Source: Cyanobium sp. AMD-g
GTDB taxonomy: Bacteria > Cyanobacteriota > Cyanobacteriia > PCC-6307 > Cyanobiaceae
Direction of reading: 5' to 3'
Assembly: GCF_024346395.1 (NCBI RefSeq)
Contig: NZ_JAGQCW010000004.1
Span: forward strand, 124,001 to 188,000
DNA: 64,000 bases
A model generated the notes under the pieces. That model saw only the letters and a program-made list of their open reading frames with translations, had not been told where the DNA came from and searched no databases. Positions 55,981-64,000 of this stretch are shown here, in pieces. The translations under genes and the position numbers were made by a program. Position 1 is the first letter of the stretch. Every line of letters begins with the position of its first letter.

Positions 55981-56961
55981 ATGAACGCGCGCACACTCCG
56001 CCCGGTGCCTGTCCTGGCCAGCCTGGCCCTGGCGCTGCCGGCCCTGGGGCCGGCGGCGAGCCTGGCCGACCCGGCCCGGAGCGGCGCGCCGGAGGCCACC
56101 TGGATCGGCCAGGAGCTGCGCCTGCCGTCGGCGGCCCCGGCCAGCCCCTCCGCCGCCCCTCTCTGGAGCGGCACGGTCGAGCTGTACGGCTTCGCGCCGC
56201 TGCGCTCCACCGGATCGGTCACCATCCGGGGCCAGGAGGCCGAGGTGGACCAGGACCTGGGGGAAATCCTCGACATCCTGCGCTTCGCCGCCTCCGCCCG
56301 CGGCAGCGTCGAGAAGGGACGGTTGGGCCTGCAGGGCGATCTCTGGTACATCAATCTGGGGGACCAGGCCAGCCGGCTGGTGGGTCAGCGCAACCTGTTC
56401 ACGACCACGGCCGAAGTGGGCCAGAAGCTGGGGATCTATGACCTGGCCCTGCGCTACCGGTTCGGCGAGCGGGAATCGGCGATCGGCAAGCCCGGCACGT
56501 ATTCGGTGATCCCCTATGCCGGGGTGCGGCTGATCGATGGCCAACTGAATCTGGCCGCCACGCTCGATGGCCCATTCGGACGCACCCTGCTCGAGCCAGC
56601 CAGGAGCTTCCAGCGGACCTGGGTGCAGCCCCTGGTGGGCACCCAGGCCAGTGTGTTCCTCTCGCCGCGCCTGCGGGCCTTCGCCCGCGGTGATATCGGC
56701 GGCTTCGGCCTGGCCGGTCAGCAGGACCTCAGCGGCAACGCCCAGGTGGGCCTGGGCTACGCCATCGGCGACAACACCGATCTGAACGTCTCCTGGCGCT
56801 ACATGGGCCTGAAGTGGAACAACGGCGACAGCCAGTCCAACGGCTTCGTCTCCAACCTGAACGGCATCGAAATCGGTGTGAAGTTCTTCTTCGGCGGCGC
56901 GCCGAGGGGCACAGCCGTGGCCACCGCGCCGGCCAGCCAGGCCACGCCGACGGCACCCTGA
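55981..56961 (+). CDS. Outer-membrane beta-barrel protein
   Basis: A 326-residue secreted protein. A signal peptide ends near ASLADPARS and alternating hydrophobic strands run from about residue 60 (GTVELYGFAPLRSTGSVTI) to EIGVKFFFGG near the end, with aromatic residues at strand ends (WRYMGLKW, YAIGDNTDLNVSW). A Pro/Ala/Thr-rich tail follows. It resembles small barrel proteins of the OmpW/surface-antigen type; no porin SLH domain is present. It follows the AraC gene by 21 bases, and may let the substrate through the outer membrane. Confidence 0.75.
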   Translation: MNARTLRPVPVLASLALALPALGPAASLADPARSGAPEATWIGQELRLPSAAPASPSAAPLWSGTVELYGFAPLRSTGSVTIRGQEAEVDQDLGEILDILRFAASARGSVEKGRLGLQGDLWYINLGDQASRLVGQRNLFTTTAEVGQKLGIYDLALRYRFGERESAIGKPGTYSVIPYAGVRLIDGQLNLAATLDGPFGRTLLEPARSFQRTWVQPLVGTQASVFLSPRLRAFARGDIGGFGLAGQQDLSGNAQVGLGYAIGDNTDLNVSWRYMGLKWNNGDSQSNGFVSNLNGIEIGVKFFFGGAPRGTAVATAPASQATPTAP

Positions 56962-56977
56962 ACAGGAGCCGCCCGCC

Positions 56978-57160
56978 TCAGAAACTCGGCAGCTTGAGCA
57001 TCAGCTCACAGAGCTCGGGGCTGGGCAGTTCCTGACCCAGCAAGGGAGCCACCAGCGCGGCGAGGGGACGCAAGCGGCAGGGCCAGATGGCCCGCTCGGT
57101 GAGCCGGCCGGCCTGGAAGGCGCCGAGCACCAGCACCGCCACCAGCAGGGTGCGCTTCAC
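56978..57160 (-). CDS. Small membrane-anchored protein downstream of glyQ
   Basis: A 60-residue protein with a GTG start overlapping the glyQ stop (GTGA). One N-terminal hydrophobic helix ([17 protein letters not shown]) is followed by a basic and a Pro/Leu-rich segment with two cysteines ([23 protein letters not shown]). The tight coupling to glyQ supports expression. The family is not recognised. Confidence 0.6.
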   Translation of the reverse strand: MKRTLLVAVLVLGAFQAGRLTERAIWPCRLRPLAALVAPLLGQELPSPELCELMLKLPSF

Positions 57161-58035
57161 GCCGGCGGAGCGCCCAGCAGCGGGAAGCCCAGGGCGCGGC
57201 GCTCCTCCAGCCAGGCTTCGGCCACCTGCCGCGCCAGATGGCGGATGCGGCCGATGGTGGCGGTGCGCTCGGTCACCGAGATGACGCCGCGGGCCTCGAG
57301 CAGGTTGAAGGTGTGGCTGCACTTGAGCACGTGGTCGAGGGCCGGAGCCGGCAGCCCCGCCGCCACCAGATCGGCGGCCTCGGCCTCATGCAGGGCGAAC
57401 AGCTGCAGCAGGCGTTCGGGGTTGGAGGCCTCGAAGTTGTAGGTGCACTGGCCCTTCTCAAAGGGCAGCCAGATGTCGCCGTAGCTGCGCTCACCGTTCC
57501 AGCGCAGGTCCCAGATGCTCTCCACGTCCTGGAGGTACATCGCCAGCCGCTCCAGGCCGTAGGTGATCTCGATCGAGACGGGTCGGCAGTCGAGGCCGCC
57601 GCACTGCTGGAAATAGGTGAACTGGGTCACCTCCATGCCATCGAGCCACACCTCCCAGCCCACGCCCCAGGCCCCCAGGGTGGGGGACTCCCAGTTGTCC
57701 TCCACGAAGCGGATGTCGTGGTCGGCCGCGTGGATGCCGAGGGTTTCGAGCGAAGCCAGGTAGGTCTCCTGGATGGCATCCGGGGAGGGCTTGATCAGCA
57801 CCTGGTACTGGAAGTAGTGCTGGGCCCGGTTGGGGTTGTCGCCGTAGCGGCCGTCGGTGGGGCGCCGGCAGGGCTCGGGGTAGGCCACCGCCCAGGGCTC
57901 CGGGCCGATCGCCCGCAGCACGGTGTGGGGGCTCATGGTGCCGGCGCCCTTCTCGGTGTCGTAGGGCTGCAGGATCAGGCAGCCCTGGTCGGCCCAGAAC
58001 CGGTTGAGGCTGGCGATGATGTCCTGGAAGAGCAT
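57157..58035 (-). CDS. glyQ: Glycine--tRNA ligase alpha subunit
   Basis: A 292-residue class II synthetase subunit. [26 protein letters not shown], the motif-2 area [27 protein letters not shown] and [48 protein letters not shown] are near-invariant in bacterial GlyQ. The beta subunit glyS is not in this window. ATG at 58035 is used; the open frame extending upstream to 58536 overlaps menG and is rejected. Confidence 0.97.
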   Translation of the reverse strand: MLFQDIIASLNRFWADQGCLILQPYDTEKGAGTMSPHTVLRAIGPEPWAVAYPEPCRRPTDGRYGDNPNRAQHYFQYQVLIKPSPDAIQETYLASLETLGIHAADHDIRFVEDNWESPTLGAWGVGWEVWLDGMEVTQFTYFQQCGGLDCRPVSIEITYGLERLAMYLQDVESIWDLRWNGERSYGDIWLPFEKGQCTYNFEASNPERLLQLFALHEAEAADLVAAGLPAPALDHVLKCSHTFNLLEARGVISVTERTATIGRIRHLARQVAEAWLEERRALGFPLLGAPPA

Positions 58036-58136
58036 GGCGGGCCGGTCGGGTTCTGGCCAGGACGGCAGGGAAGTCGGCTCGATGCTGCCAGATCGATGCA
58101 ACCGGAGCGGTGCGGCCGGGGTCTGACGCCAGTGGC

Positions 58137-58838
58137 TCAGGCCTGAAGTTCCAGCTGCCCCATCAGGCCGCCGGCCAGGGGCAGGTGCCGGGCCTCTGAG
58201 AATCCGGCCGACCGGGCCAGCTGCTCCTGGGCTGGGCCGGTGGGGAAGCGGGCCAGGCTCTCCTCCAGCCAGGCGTACTGCTCGGGCAAGCCCACGGCAC
58301 GGGCGGCCGGCACCACCAGGCGGCGCAGGTAGAGGCGCTGGAAGGCCGCCGGGGCCGAGGCCGGATCGGGCCGGTTGAAATCCAGCACCACCGCCCGGCC
58401 GCCCGGCCGCAGCAGGCGCCGCAGCTCCACCAGGCCGGCGGCGGGATCGGCCAGGTTGCGCAGGCCGTAGGCCATCACCGCCCCATCGGCCCAGCCGTCG
58501 GCCAGGCCGGTGGCCAGGGCATCGCCCTGCTGCCACTGCAGGGGCAGCCAGGGCTGGCGGGCAGCGCGGCGGCGGGCGATGGCCAGCGGGGCGGCGGCCG
58601 CGTCCAGGCCCAGCACCAAGCCTCCGGGACGGACGCGGGAGGCCAGCACCAGGGCCAGGTCGCCGGTGCCGCAGCAGAGATCCAGCAGGCGCTGGCCGGG
58701 GCGGGGGCGCAACACCAGCAAGGCCTGCCGCTTCCAGAGGCGATGCAACCCCAGGCTGAGCAGATCGTTCAGCTGGTCGTAGCGGGGGGCGATGCTGTCG
58801 AACAGATCGCTGATCTGCCCGGGATCAACTGGGGCCAA
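58137..58838 (-). CDS. menG: Demethylphylloquinone/2-demethylmenaquinone methyltransferase (UbiE/MenG family)
   Basis: A 233-residue class I methyltransferase performing the final methylation in phylloquinone (vitamin K1) synthesis, the photosystem I acceptor. [26 protein letters not shown] is the UbiE/MenG N-terminus; [16 protein letters not shown] is the SAM motif; [27 protein letters not shown] follows. It overlaps the upstream small membrane protein gene by 14 bases and lies 101 bases before glyQ. Confidence 0.93.
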   Translation of the reverse strand: MAPVDPGQISDLFDSIAPRYDQLNDLLSLGLHRLWKRQALLVLRPRPGQRLLDLCCGTGDLALVLASRVRPGGLVLGLDAAAAPLAIARRRAARQPWLPLQWQQGDALATGLADGWADGAVMAYGLRNLADPAAGLVELRRLLRPGGRAVVLDFNRPDPASAPAAFQRLYLRRLVVPAARAVGLPEQYAWLEESLARFPTGPAQEQLARSAGFSEARHLPLAGGLMGQLELQA

Positions 58839-59169
58839 GGCGAGGTCTCAGGGAGTCATCCCAGGGCAGCATGATGGCATCGAGGCTGACACCTGCTGAT
58901 TCAACCTCGGGGGCACTCAGGCCACGGGCCTCGAGGCGGACCGGGCTTGTGAAGGTGAGCACCATCACGGTGGCCAGGCCGACGGCCGCCGAACAGACCA
59001 TGCAGCCGGCCAGCATGAGGGAGAATTCGCGGCGGTCGGTGGCGGCCTGCATCAGTTGCAGCGCCCAGGCCACAAGGGCGATCACCACAACCACCACCAC
59101 CAGCGCGATCGCCGTGAACACGGGCGTTGGCAGAAGCAGAAAGGCTCTCACCGATGCACCATGTTCCAA
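58825..59169 (-). CDS. Small two-helix membrane protein, function unknown
   Basis: A 114-residue protein with two hydrophobic helices (FTAIALVVVVVVIALVAWAL and SLMLAGCMVCSAAVGLATVMVLTF) and a polar acidic C-terminus. The start may be ATG 59169 or a GTG six codons later. It lies between hisF and menG on the same strand and overlaps menG, a sign of coupling. The family is not recognised. Confidence 0.65.
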   Translation of the reverse strand: MEHGASVRAFLLLPTPVFTAIALVVVVVVIALVAWALQLMQAATDRREFSLMLAGCMVCSAAVGLATVMVLTFTSPVRLEARGLSAPEVESAGVSLDAIMLPWDDSLRPRLGPS

Positions 59170-59231
59170 AGACGTCTTCCTAATGTTACGGCGAGTGAAG
59201 GGGTTGCTGCGCTCGGGTGGCCCTGGCCGCT

Positions 59232-60029
59232 TCAGGCCATGGGCAGCGGGGCCAGCAGGGGCCGCACCGGCAGGCCCCGCCGCAGCAGGTCGCGCTTGAT
59301 CTCCTCCACGGTCAGCACCCCGTCATGGAGCAGGGAGGCCAGCAGGGCGGCGGAGGCCCCGGCCACCTCAAGGGCGGCGGCGATGTGATCGATGCAACCG
59401 GCGCCTCCGGAGGCGATCACAGGCACCTCCACGGCCTCGACCACGGCCCGGGTGAGGGCCAGATCGTATCCCGCCTGGGTGCCATCGCCATCCATGGAGG
59501 TGAGCAGGATCTCCCCGGCGCCGAGCGCCACCACGCGCCGGGCCCAGGCCACCGCATCGAGGCCGGTGTTTTCGCGCCCACCCTTGACGAAAACATCCCA
59601 GGCCGGCGGTTCATCTCCTTGGCAGGGACGGCGACGGGCATCGATGGCCACGACGATGCACTGGCAGCCGAAGCGGTCGGCCCCGGCCGCCACCAGTTCC
59701 GGGGTGCGCACCGCCGATGAATTGAGGCTCACCTTGTCGGCACCGGCCCGCAGCAGCTCGGTGATGCCCTCGACGCTGACGATGCCGCCGCCGACGGTGA
59801 AGGGGATCGTCACCGCCTCGGCGGTGCGTTGCACCATGTCCACCAGGGTGGCGCGGCCCTGGTGGCTGGCGGCGATGTCGAGGAAGACCAACTCGTCGGC
59901 GCCGGAGACGCTGTAGCGACAGGCCAGCTCCACCGGGTCGCCGGCATCGCGCAGCCCGACGAAGTTGATGCCCTTCACCACCCTGCCGCCGGCCACGTCG
60001 AGGCAGGGGATGATCCGCTTGGCGACCAC
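59232..60029 (-). CDS. hisF: Imidazole glycerol phosphate synthase cyclase subunit
   Basis: A 265-residue half-barrel-duplicated TIM barrel of histidine synthesis that makes IGP and [35 protein letters not shown] carries the first catalytic aspartate, and [10 protein letters not shown] with [15 protein letters not shown] carries the second. [14 protein letters not shown] closes the phosphate site. GTG at 60029 is used. A longer upstream frame would cross the convergent DUF2862 gene, so it is rejected. The first 43 bases upstream hold the shared divergent promoters with DUF2862. Confidence 0.96.
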   Translation of the reverse strand: MVAKRIIPCLDVAGGRVVKGINFVGLRDAGDPVELACRYSVSGADELVFLDIAASHQGRATLVDMVQRTAEAVTIPFTVGGGIVSVEGITELLRAGADKVSLNSSAVRTPELVAAGADRFGCQCIVVAIDARRRPCQGDEPPAWDVFVKGGRENTGLDAVAWARRVVALGAGEILLTSMDGDGTQAGYDLALTRAVVEAVEVPVIASGGAGCIDHIAAALEVAGASAALLASLLHDGVLTVEEIKRDLLRRGLPVRPLLAPLPMA

Positions 60030-60072
60030 GGGTTCACTGTTAAGGTTGCGCCACTTTCTACTCGCGCCGGAC

Positions 60073-60285
60073 ATGGCCCAGGCTGGCATCACCATCGGCT
60101 CGAAGGTGCGGGTCACCCGCGTGCGCGATCGGATTCCGGCCAATCTGGTGGCGGCCCTCAAGGCCGATGCCACCGGCACCGTGAAGGACTTCCGCGTCAC
60201 CGACGGGACGGGCATCGGTGTGGTGGTGGAGCTGAGCGGAGGCACCACCACCTGGTTCTTCGATGACGAGATCACCCCTGCCTGA
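60073..60285 (+). CDS. DUF2862 protein
   Basis: A 70-residue beta-rich protein: [35 protein letters not shown]...[21 protein letters not shown]. This is the SH3-like DUF2862 pattern seen in cyanobacteria and plastids. ATG at 60073. It is divergent from hisF and 12 bases before chlG, which suggests a photosynthesis-related role; that is inference. Confidence 0.88.
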   Translation: MAQAGITIGSKVRVTRVRDRIPANLVAALKADATGTVKDFRVTDGTGIGVVVELSGGTTTWFFDDEITPA

Positions 60286-60297
60286 GACGGCCCACCC

Positions 60298-61290
60298 ATG
60301 AGCCAGAGCCCCGAAACCAACGCCGGCTCGCCAGGCGTTTCCGGTGGCGCCCGGCAGCTGCTCGGCATGAAGGGCGCCAGTGGCAGCTCCAGCATCTGGA
60401 AGATCCGGCTGCAGCTGATGAAGCCCGTCACCTGGATCCCCCTGATCTGGGGTGTGATCTGCGGAGCGGCGGCCTCAGGGAACTTCCACTGGACCCTGCC
60501 GGAGGTGGGGGCCTCGGTGGCCTGCATGGTGATGAGCGGCCCCCTGCTGGCCGGCTACACGCAGACGATCAACGACTACTACGACCGCGAGATCGACGCG
60601 ATCAACGAGCCCTACCGGCCGATTCCCTCCGGGGCCATCCCCCTGGGCCAGGTGCGGCTGCAGATCATCGTGCTGCTGCTGGCCGGGCTGGCGGTGGCCT
60701 GGGGTCTGGATGTCTGGGCCGGCCACAGCACCCCGGTGCTGCTGCTGCTGGCCCTGGGCGGGTCCTTCGTGAGCTACATCTATTCGGCGCCCCCCCTGAA
60801 GCTGAAGCAGAACGGCTGGCTGGGCAACTACGCCCTGGGCGCCAGCTACATCGCCCTGCCCTGGTGGGCCGGCCAGGCCCTGTTCGGCCAGCTCACCTGG
60901 GCCACGGCCCTGCTCACCCTGGCCTACAGCCTGGCGGGGCTGGGGATCGCCGTTGTCAATGATTTCAAGAGCGTCGAGGGCGACCGGGCCCTGGGTCTGC
61001 AATCGCTGCCGGTGGTGTTCGGCATCGAACGGGCCAGCTGGATCAGTGCCGGCATGATCGATCTCTTCCAGCTGGCGATGGTGGCGGTGCTGATCGCCAT
61101 CGGCCAGCATTTCGCCGCCGTGTTGCTGGTGCTGCTGATCGTCCCCCAGATCACCTTCCAGGACATCTGGCTGCTGCGTGATCCCGTCGCCTTCGATGTG
61201 AAGTATCAGGCCAGCGCCCAGCCGTTCCTGGTGCTGGGCATGCTCGTGACCGCCCTCGCCATCGGCCACAGTGACCTGACCCTGCCATGA
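60298..61290 (+). CDS. chlG: Chlorophyll synthase
   Basis: A 330-residue polytopic UbiA-family prenyltransferase that attaches the phytyl or geranylgeranyl chain to chlorophyllide in the thylakoid membrane. [26 protein letters not shown] and the first Asp-rich motif [22 protein letters not shown] are diagnostic. The second Asp motif region ([24 protein letters not shown]) is complete. Its stop overlaps the PBP start (ATGA). This gene alone fixes the source as an oxygenic phototroph. Confidence 0.97.
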   Translation: MSQSPETNAGSPGVSGGARQLLGMKGASGSSSIWKIRLQLMKPVTWIPLIWGVICGAAASGNFHWTLPEVGASVACMVMSGPLLAGYTQTINDYYDREIDAINEPYRPIPSGAIPLGQVRLQIIVLLLAGLAVAWGLDVWAGHSTPVLLLLALGGSFVSYIYSAPPLKLKQNGWLGNYALGASYIALPWWAGQALFGQLTWATALLTLAYSLAGLGIAVVNDFKSVEGDRALGLQSLPVVFGIERASWISAGMIDLFQLAMVAVLIAIGQHFAAVLLVLLIVPQITFQDIWLLRDPVAFDVKYQASAQPFLVLGMLVTALAIGHSDLTLP

Positions 61291-63419
61291 CCAGCGGTGC
61301 AGCCCGCCGTTCCAACTGGCGCCTGCTCGGTCCGGCCATGGTCGCCGTCGCCGCCGGTGGCCTGGTGGCCCTGGGCCAGACAACCCTGGTGCGCAGCCTC
61401 GACGGATTCCTCCCCGACGCCGGACGCATCACCAGCTTCAACCGGCCGGGGACGATCACGATCCTCTCCTCCGACGGCCAGGTGGTGCTCAAGAAGGGCC
61501 CGGCCACGCGCGAGAAACTGCCCGCCGGCAAGATGCCGCTGCTGATCCAGCGCGCCTTCGTGGCCGCCGAGGACCGCCGCTTCTACCAGCACGACGGCAT
61601 CGATCTGTTCGGCATCAGCCGGGCCATGCTGCGCAACCTGCAGCAGGGAGCCGTGGAGGAAGGGGCCAGCACGATCACCCAGCAGCTGGCCCGCACCGTG
61701 TTCCTGAGCCAGGACCGCACGATCGTGCGCAAGCTCAAGGAGGCGGCGCTGGCCGGGAAGATCGAGCGCCAGCTGAGCAAGGCGCAGATTCTCGAGCAGT
61801 ACCTCAATTACGTGTACCTCGGCTCCAGCGCCTACGGCGTCTCCGATGCCGCCTGGATCTACTTCTCCAAACGCCCCGACCAGCTCACCCTGCCGGAAGC
61901 CGCCCTGATCGCCGGCCTGCCGCCGGCCCCATCGGTGTATTCACCGCTGGTGAATCCGGAGGTGGCCCTGCGCCGGCGCTCGATCGTTCTGGGTCGCATG
62001 CGGGAGGCGGGTTTCATCGACGACGACCAGCTGCAGCGGGCCGAGGCCGCCCCCCTGGCGCTGAAGCCGGCCGAGCCGAAATTCTTCGATAACCCGGCCC
62101 CCTGGTACACCAGCTGGCTGGAGCAGGAGCTGCCCAAGGTGCTCAGCAAGGAGCAGCTGGAGGTGGGGGGCCTCACGATCCGCAGCGGCCTGAACGCGGC
62201 CTGGCAGGCCGAGGCCCAGAAAACGATCGACTATTACGCCAGCGGCAGCATGGAAGGGGCCCTGGTGGCCATGGAGCCCGGCACCGGCCTGGTGCGGGCG
62301 ATGGTGGGCGGCAACGACTTTGAGAAAACCCAGTTCAACCGAGCCTCCCAGGCGCTGCGCTCACCGGGCTCCACCTTCAAGCTGTTCGTCTATCTCACGG
62401 CTCTGAAACTGGGCATGAAGCCAGAAGACACGGTGCTGGATTCGGCTCGCTGTTTTGGCAGCTACTGCCCCAAGAACTTCGGCAATCGCTACATGGGCCG
62501 GGTGAGTCTGGCCACGGCGTTGCAGAACTCACTCAACATCGTGGCGGTGGGGCTGCTGCAGAAGCTCGGCTACGACCCGGTGATCGCCACCGCCAAGAGC
62601 CTCGGCATCCACCGGGAGCTGGGGCGCTATCTGTCGATGGCGATCGGCTCCAACGACCAGACGGTGCTTGACATGACGGCGGCCTACGCGGCGCTGGTCA
62701 ACCGGGGGGTGTACATCCAGCCACTGCCCTTCGAGGAGATCTTCGGGCCGGACGGGGAGCTGCTCTGGTCGCGCCGGGCCAACGGCCCCCGCGGCACCCG
62801 GGCGGTGAGCAGCGACATCGCCGACGCGATGGTGTGGATGCTGCAGCAGGTGGTGCAGGGCGGCACCGGCGGCGGCGCCGCCCTGGCCGACCGGCCGGTG
62901 GCCGGCAAGACGGGCACCTCCGAGGGGGCGCGCGACCTCTGGTTCATCGGTTCGATTCCCCAGCTCACCACCGGCGTCTGGCTGGGGTACGACAACAACC
63001 AGGGAACAGGCACCACCAGTGTCCTGGCCACCTATGCCTGGCGGGCATTCATGGAGCCGATCACCAAAGGGATGCCGGTGCAGAAGTTCCCGCCCAAGCC
63101 CGTGCTCACCGGCAGCTTCAAGCCGGCGGCCAAGCCGAAAAGCAGCGAGCGCGACGCCCAGCCCGAGGACAGCTGGAGGCGCGACAGCCAGCGCTGGGAA
63201 CCGCCGCCGCAGGAGCCCAGCCGCACCACCCCACCCCCCCAGGAGCTCCCCAGCGAGCGGCCGCCGGTGGAGAGCGAGCCGGCACCACAGGCGGCGCCGA
63301 ACAATCCCGTGGCGGCTCCCCGCTCCCGCGATGCCGCCGTGCCGCCACCGCCCCCTCCAGCCGACGTGCCCGCCCCGCTGCCGCCACCGCCCCCCGTCGC
63401 GGCGCCACCACCTCCCTAG
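61287..63419 (+). CDS. Class A penicillin-binding protein (PBP1A-like)
   Basis: A 710-residue bifunctional peptidoglycan synthase. A short cytoplasmic start and a membrane helix precede the GT51 domain (AFVAAEDRRFYQHDGID with E95, GASTITQQLARTVFLS, KLKEAALAGKIERQLSK, YLNYVYLGSSAYGV). The transpeptidase domain has all three motifs: S362-T-F-K365, SLN in LQNSLNIV, and KTG at about residue 541. The last ~110 residues are a Pro/Ala/Arg-rich disordered tail. Its stop overlaps convergent rsmB by 4 bases. Confidence 0.95.
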   Translation: MTSGAARRSNWRLLGPAMVAVAAGGLVALGQTTLVRSLDGFLPDAGRITSFNRPGTITILSSDGQVVLKKGPATREKLPAGKMPLLIQRAFVAAEDRRFYQHDGIDLFGISRAMLRNLQQGAVEEGASTITQQLARTVFLSQDRTIVRKLKEAALAGKIERQLSKAQILEQYLNYVYLGSSAYGVSDAAWIYFSKRPDQLTLPEAALIAGLPPAPSVYSPLVNPEVALRRRSIVLGRMREAGFIDDDQLQRAEAAPLALKPAEPKFFDNPAPWYTSWLEQELPKVLSKEQLEVGGLTIRSGLNAAWQAEAQKTIDYYASGSMEGALVAMEPGTGLVRAMVGGNDFEKTQFNRASQALRSPGSTFKLFVYLTALKLGMKPEDTVLDSARCFGSYCPKNFGNRYMGRVSLATALQNSLNIVAVGLLQKLGYDPVIATAKSLGIHRELGRYLSMAIGSNDQTVLDMTAAYAALVNRGVYIQPLPFEEIFGPDGELLWSRRANGPRGTRAVSSDIADAMVWMLQQVVQGGTGGGAALADRPVAGKTGTSEGARDLWFIGSIPQLTTGVWLGYDNNQGTGTTSVLATYAWRAFMEPITKGMPVQKFPPKPVLTGSFKPAAKPKSSERDAQPEDSWRRDSQRWEPPPQEPSRTTPPPQELPSERPPVESEPAPQAAPNNPVAAPRSRDAAVPPPPPPADVPAPLPPPPPVAAPPPP

Positions 63420-64000
63420 GTGGGCGCCTGCAGCACCGCCGCATAGAAGCCGTCGCCGCCGCCCCGTTCCGCCTCGGGGGGTTCCGGCCACCACTGGCGC
63501 TCCTGCAGCAGGGACCACCCCGGGTGGGCCTGCAGCAGCCCATGGATCAGGGTGCCGTTCTCGCGCGGCTCCACCGTGCAGGTGGCATAAACGAACCGGC
63601 CGCCGGGGGCCAGCAGGGGCAGCAGGGCCTCCAGGAGCTGGCGCTGCAGGGTCACCAGGCCGTCAATGGCCTCCGGGGTGATCCGCCAGCGGGCGTCCGG
63701 GTGGCGGGCCAGGGTGCCCAGGCCGGAGCAGGGGGCATCGAGCAGGACGCGATCAAAGGAGCCCTGCCAGTGGGGCTTGGCGGCGGCGAGGGCGGTGGCA
63801 TCGAGCGCCAGGGAGCGGATGCAGGTGAGTCCGAGGCGCTCGGCATTGCGATCCAGGCGCCGCAGCCGGGCTTCGGAGCGATCGAGCGCCCACAGCTCGC
63901 CCTGGTCGCCGATCAGCTCGGCCAGATGGGTGCTCTTGCCGCCCGGGGCGGCGCAGGCATCGAGGATCCGCTGGCCAGGCCGGGCCTCCAGCAGGGGGGC
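63416..64000 (-). CDS. rsmB: 16S rRNA m5C967 methyltransferase, 5' part cut by the window
   Basis: The minus-strand frame is open from the window end to the stop at 63416 (about 194 C-terminal residues visible). It includes the SAM-binding start (DACAAPGGKSTHLAELIGDQG), the acidic RLDRNAERLG, the first catalytic-site motif DAPCSGLGTLARHPDARW and the second YATCTVEPRENG. Two active-site cysteines in DAPCSG and ATCT are the hallmark of RsmB/Sun enzymes. The upstream part with the NusB-like domain lies beyond the window. Confidence 0.92.
   Translation of the reverse strand, partial: APLLEARPGQRILDACAAPGGKSTHLAELIGDQGELWALDRSEARLRRLDRNAERLGLTCIRSLALDATALAAAKPHWQGSFDRVLLDAPCSGLGTLARHPDARWRITPEAIDGLVTLQRQLLEALLPLLAPGGRFVYATCTVEPRENGTLIHGLLQAHPGWSLLQERQWWPEPPEAERGGGDGFYAAVLQAPT

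Noticed and set aside
58036-58536. N-terminal extension of glyQ
   Set aside because: It overlaps menG in another frame, and GlyQ homology begins exactly at MLFQDI.
60030-60527. N-terminal extension of hisF
   Set aside because: It would run antisense through DUF2862 and chlG. HisF normally begins at the [11 protein letters not shown] motif.

Overview
The window comes from a cyanobacterium, most likely a high-GC freshwater or halotolerant member of the Synechococcus/Cyanobium/Prochlorococcus clade. The evidence is a set of cyanobacterial marker genes: chlorophyll synthase chlG, a menG-type methyltransferase, ycf46, a DUF2862 protein, a clpR-clpP3 pair, an FtsZ with the typical N-terminus, and an L-cysteine/cystine lyase of the cyanobacterial C-DES type. 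Base composition is very G+C-rich by eye. The HIP1 octamer GCGATCGC occurs at 364, 739, 5789, 27281, 46941 and 59105, among possible others. Both window ends cut a gene: ycf46 on the left and rsmB on the right.

Layout. Positions 1-10387 are mostly housekeeping: ycf46, a C-DES-like lyase, an MscS channel, aquaporin, murE, a small glutaredoxin-like protein, yidD, rpsD, an MFS carrier and a methyltransferase. Positions 10359-17899 hold a complete minus-strand V/A-type ATPase operon in the order B-D-I-K-E-DUF2764-A, divergent from a PPK2-type polyphosphate kinase (18205-19107). This is the clearest accessory block. Positions 19129-30580 return to core functions (trpC, lpdA, an RNA methyltransferase, tRNA-Leu, murA, tRNA-Leu, argD, folC, a lumenal or periplasmic pentapeptide protein) and then a compact three-gene cluster (DUF4359, amidohydrolase, FAD oxidoreductase).

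Positions 30623-48444 hold tRNA-His with a textbook terminator, a DgcN/DgcA-like pair (D-glutamate metabolism), miaB, a ddl-hypothetical-ftsQ-ftsZ division cluster, SRP RNA, panB, hemW, a PIN/TRAM protein, clpR-clpP3, ilvC, cobD, two surface-polysaccharide glycosyltransferases and tRNA-Ser. Positions 48468-56961 hold comEC and then a sulfatase locus: sulfatase, its formylglycine-generating enzyme, two small DUF membrane proteins and a BASS-type carrier in one minus-strand run, with a divergent AraC regulator and an outer-membrane protein on the other side. Positions 56978-64000 are core again: glyQ, menG, hisF, DUF2862, chlG, a class A penicillin-binding protein and rsmB.

How the genes fit together. 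Peptidoglycan and division genes (murE, murA, ddl, ftsQ, ftsZ, the PBP and the D-Glu pair) are scattered but abundant. The V-type ATPase is additional to the F-type ATP synthase expected of any cyanobacterium. Its single-carboxylate doubled-hairpin K subunit suggests an ion pump rather than an ATP synthase. The sulfatase locus looks like a self-contained, regulated system for cleaving and importing a sulfated compound. Functions are assigned from motifs and remembered family features; no database search was run.
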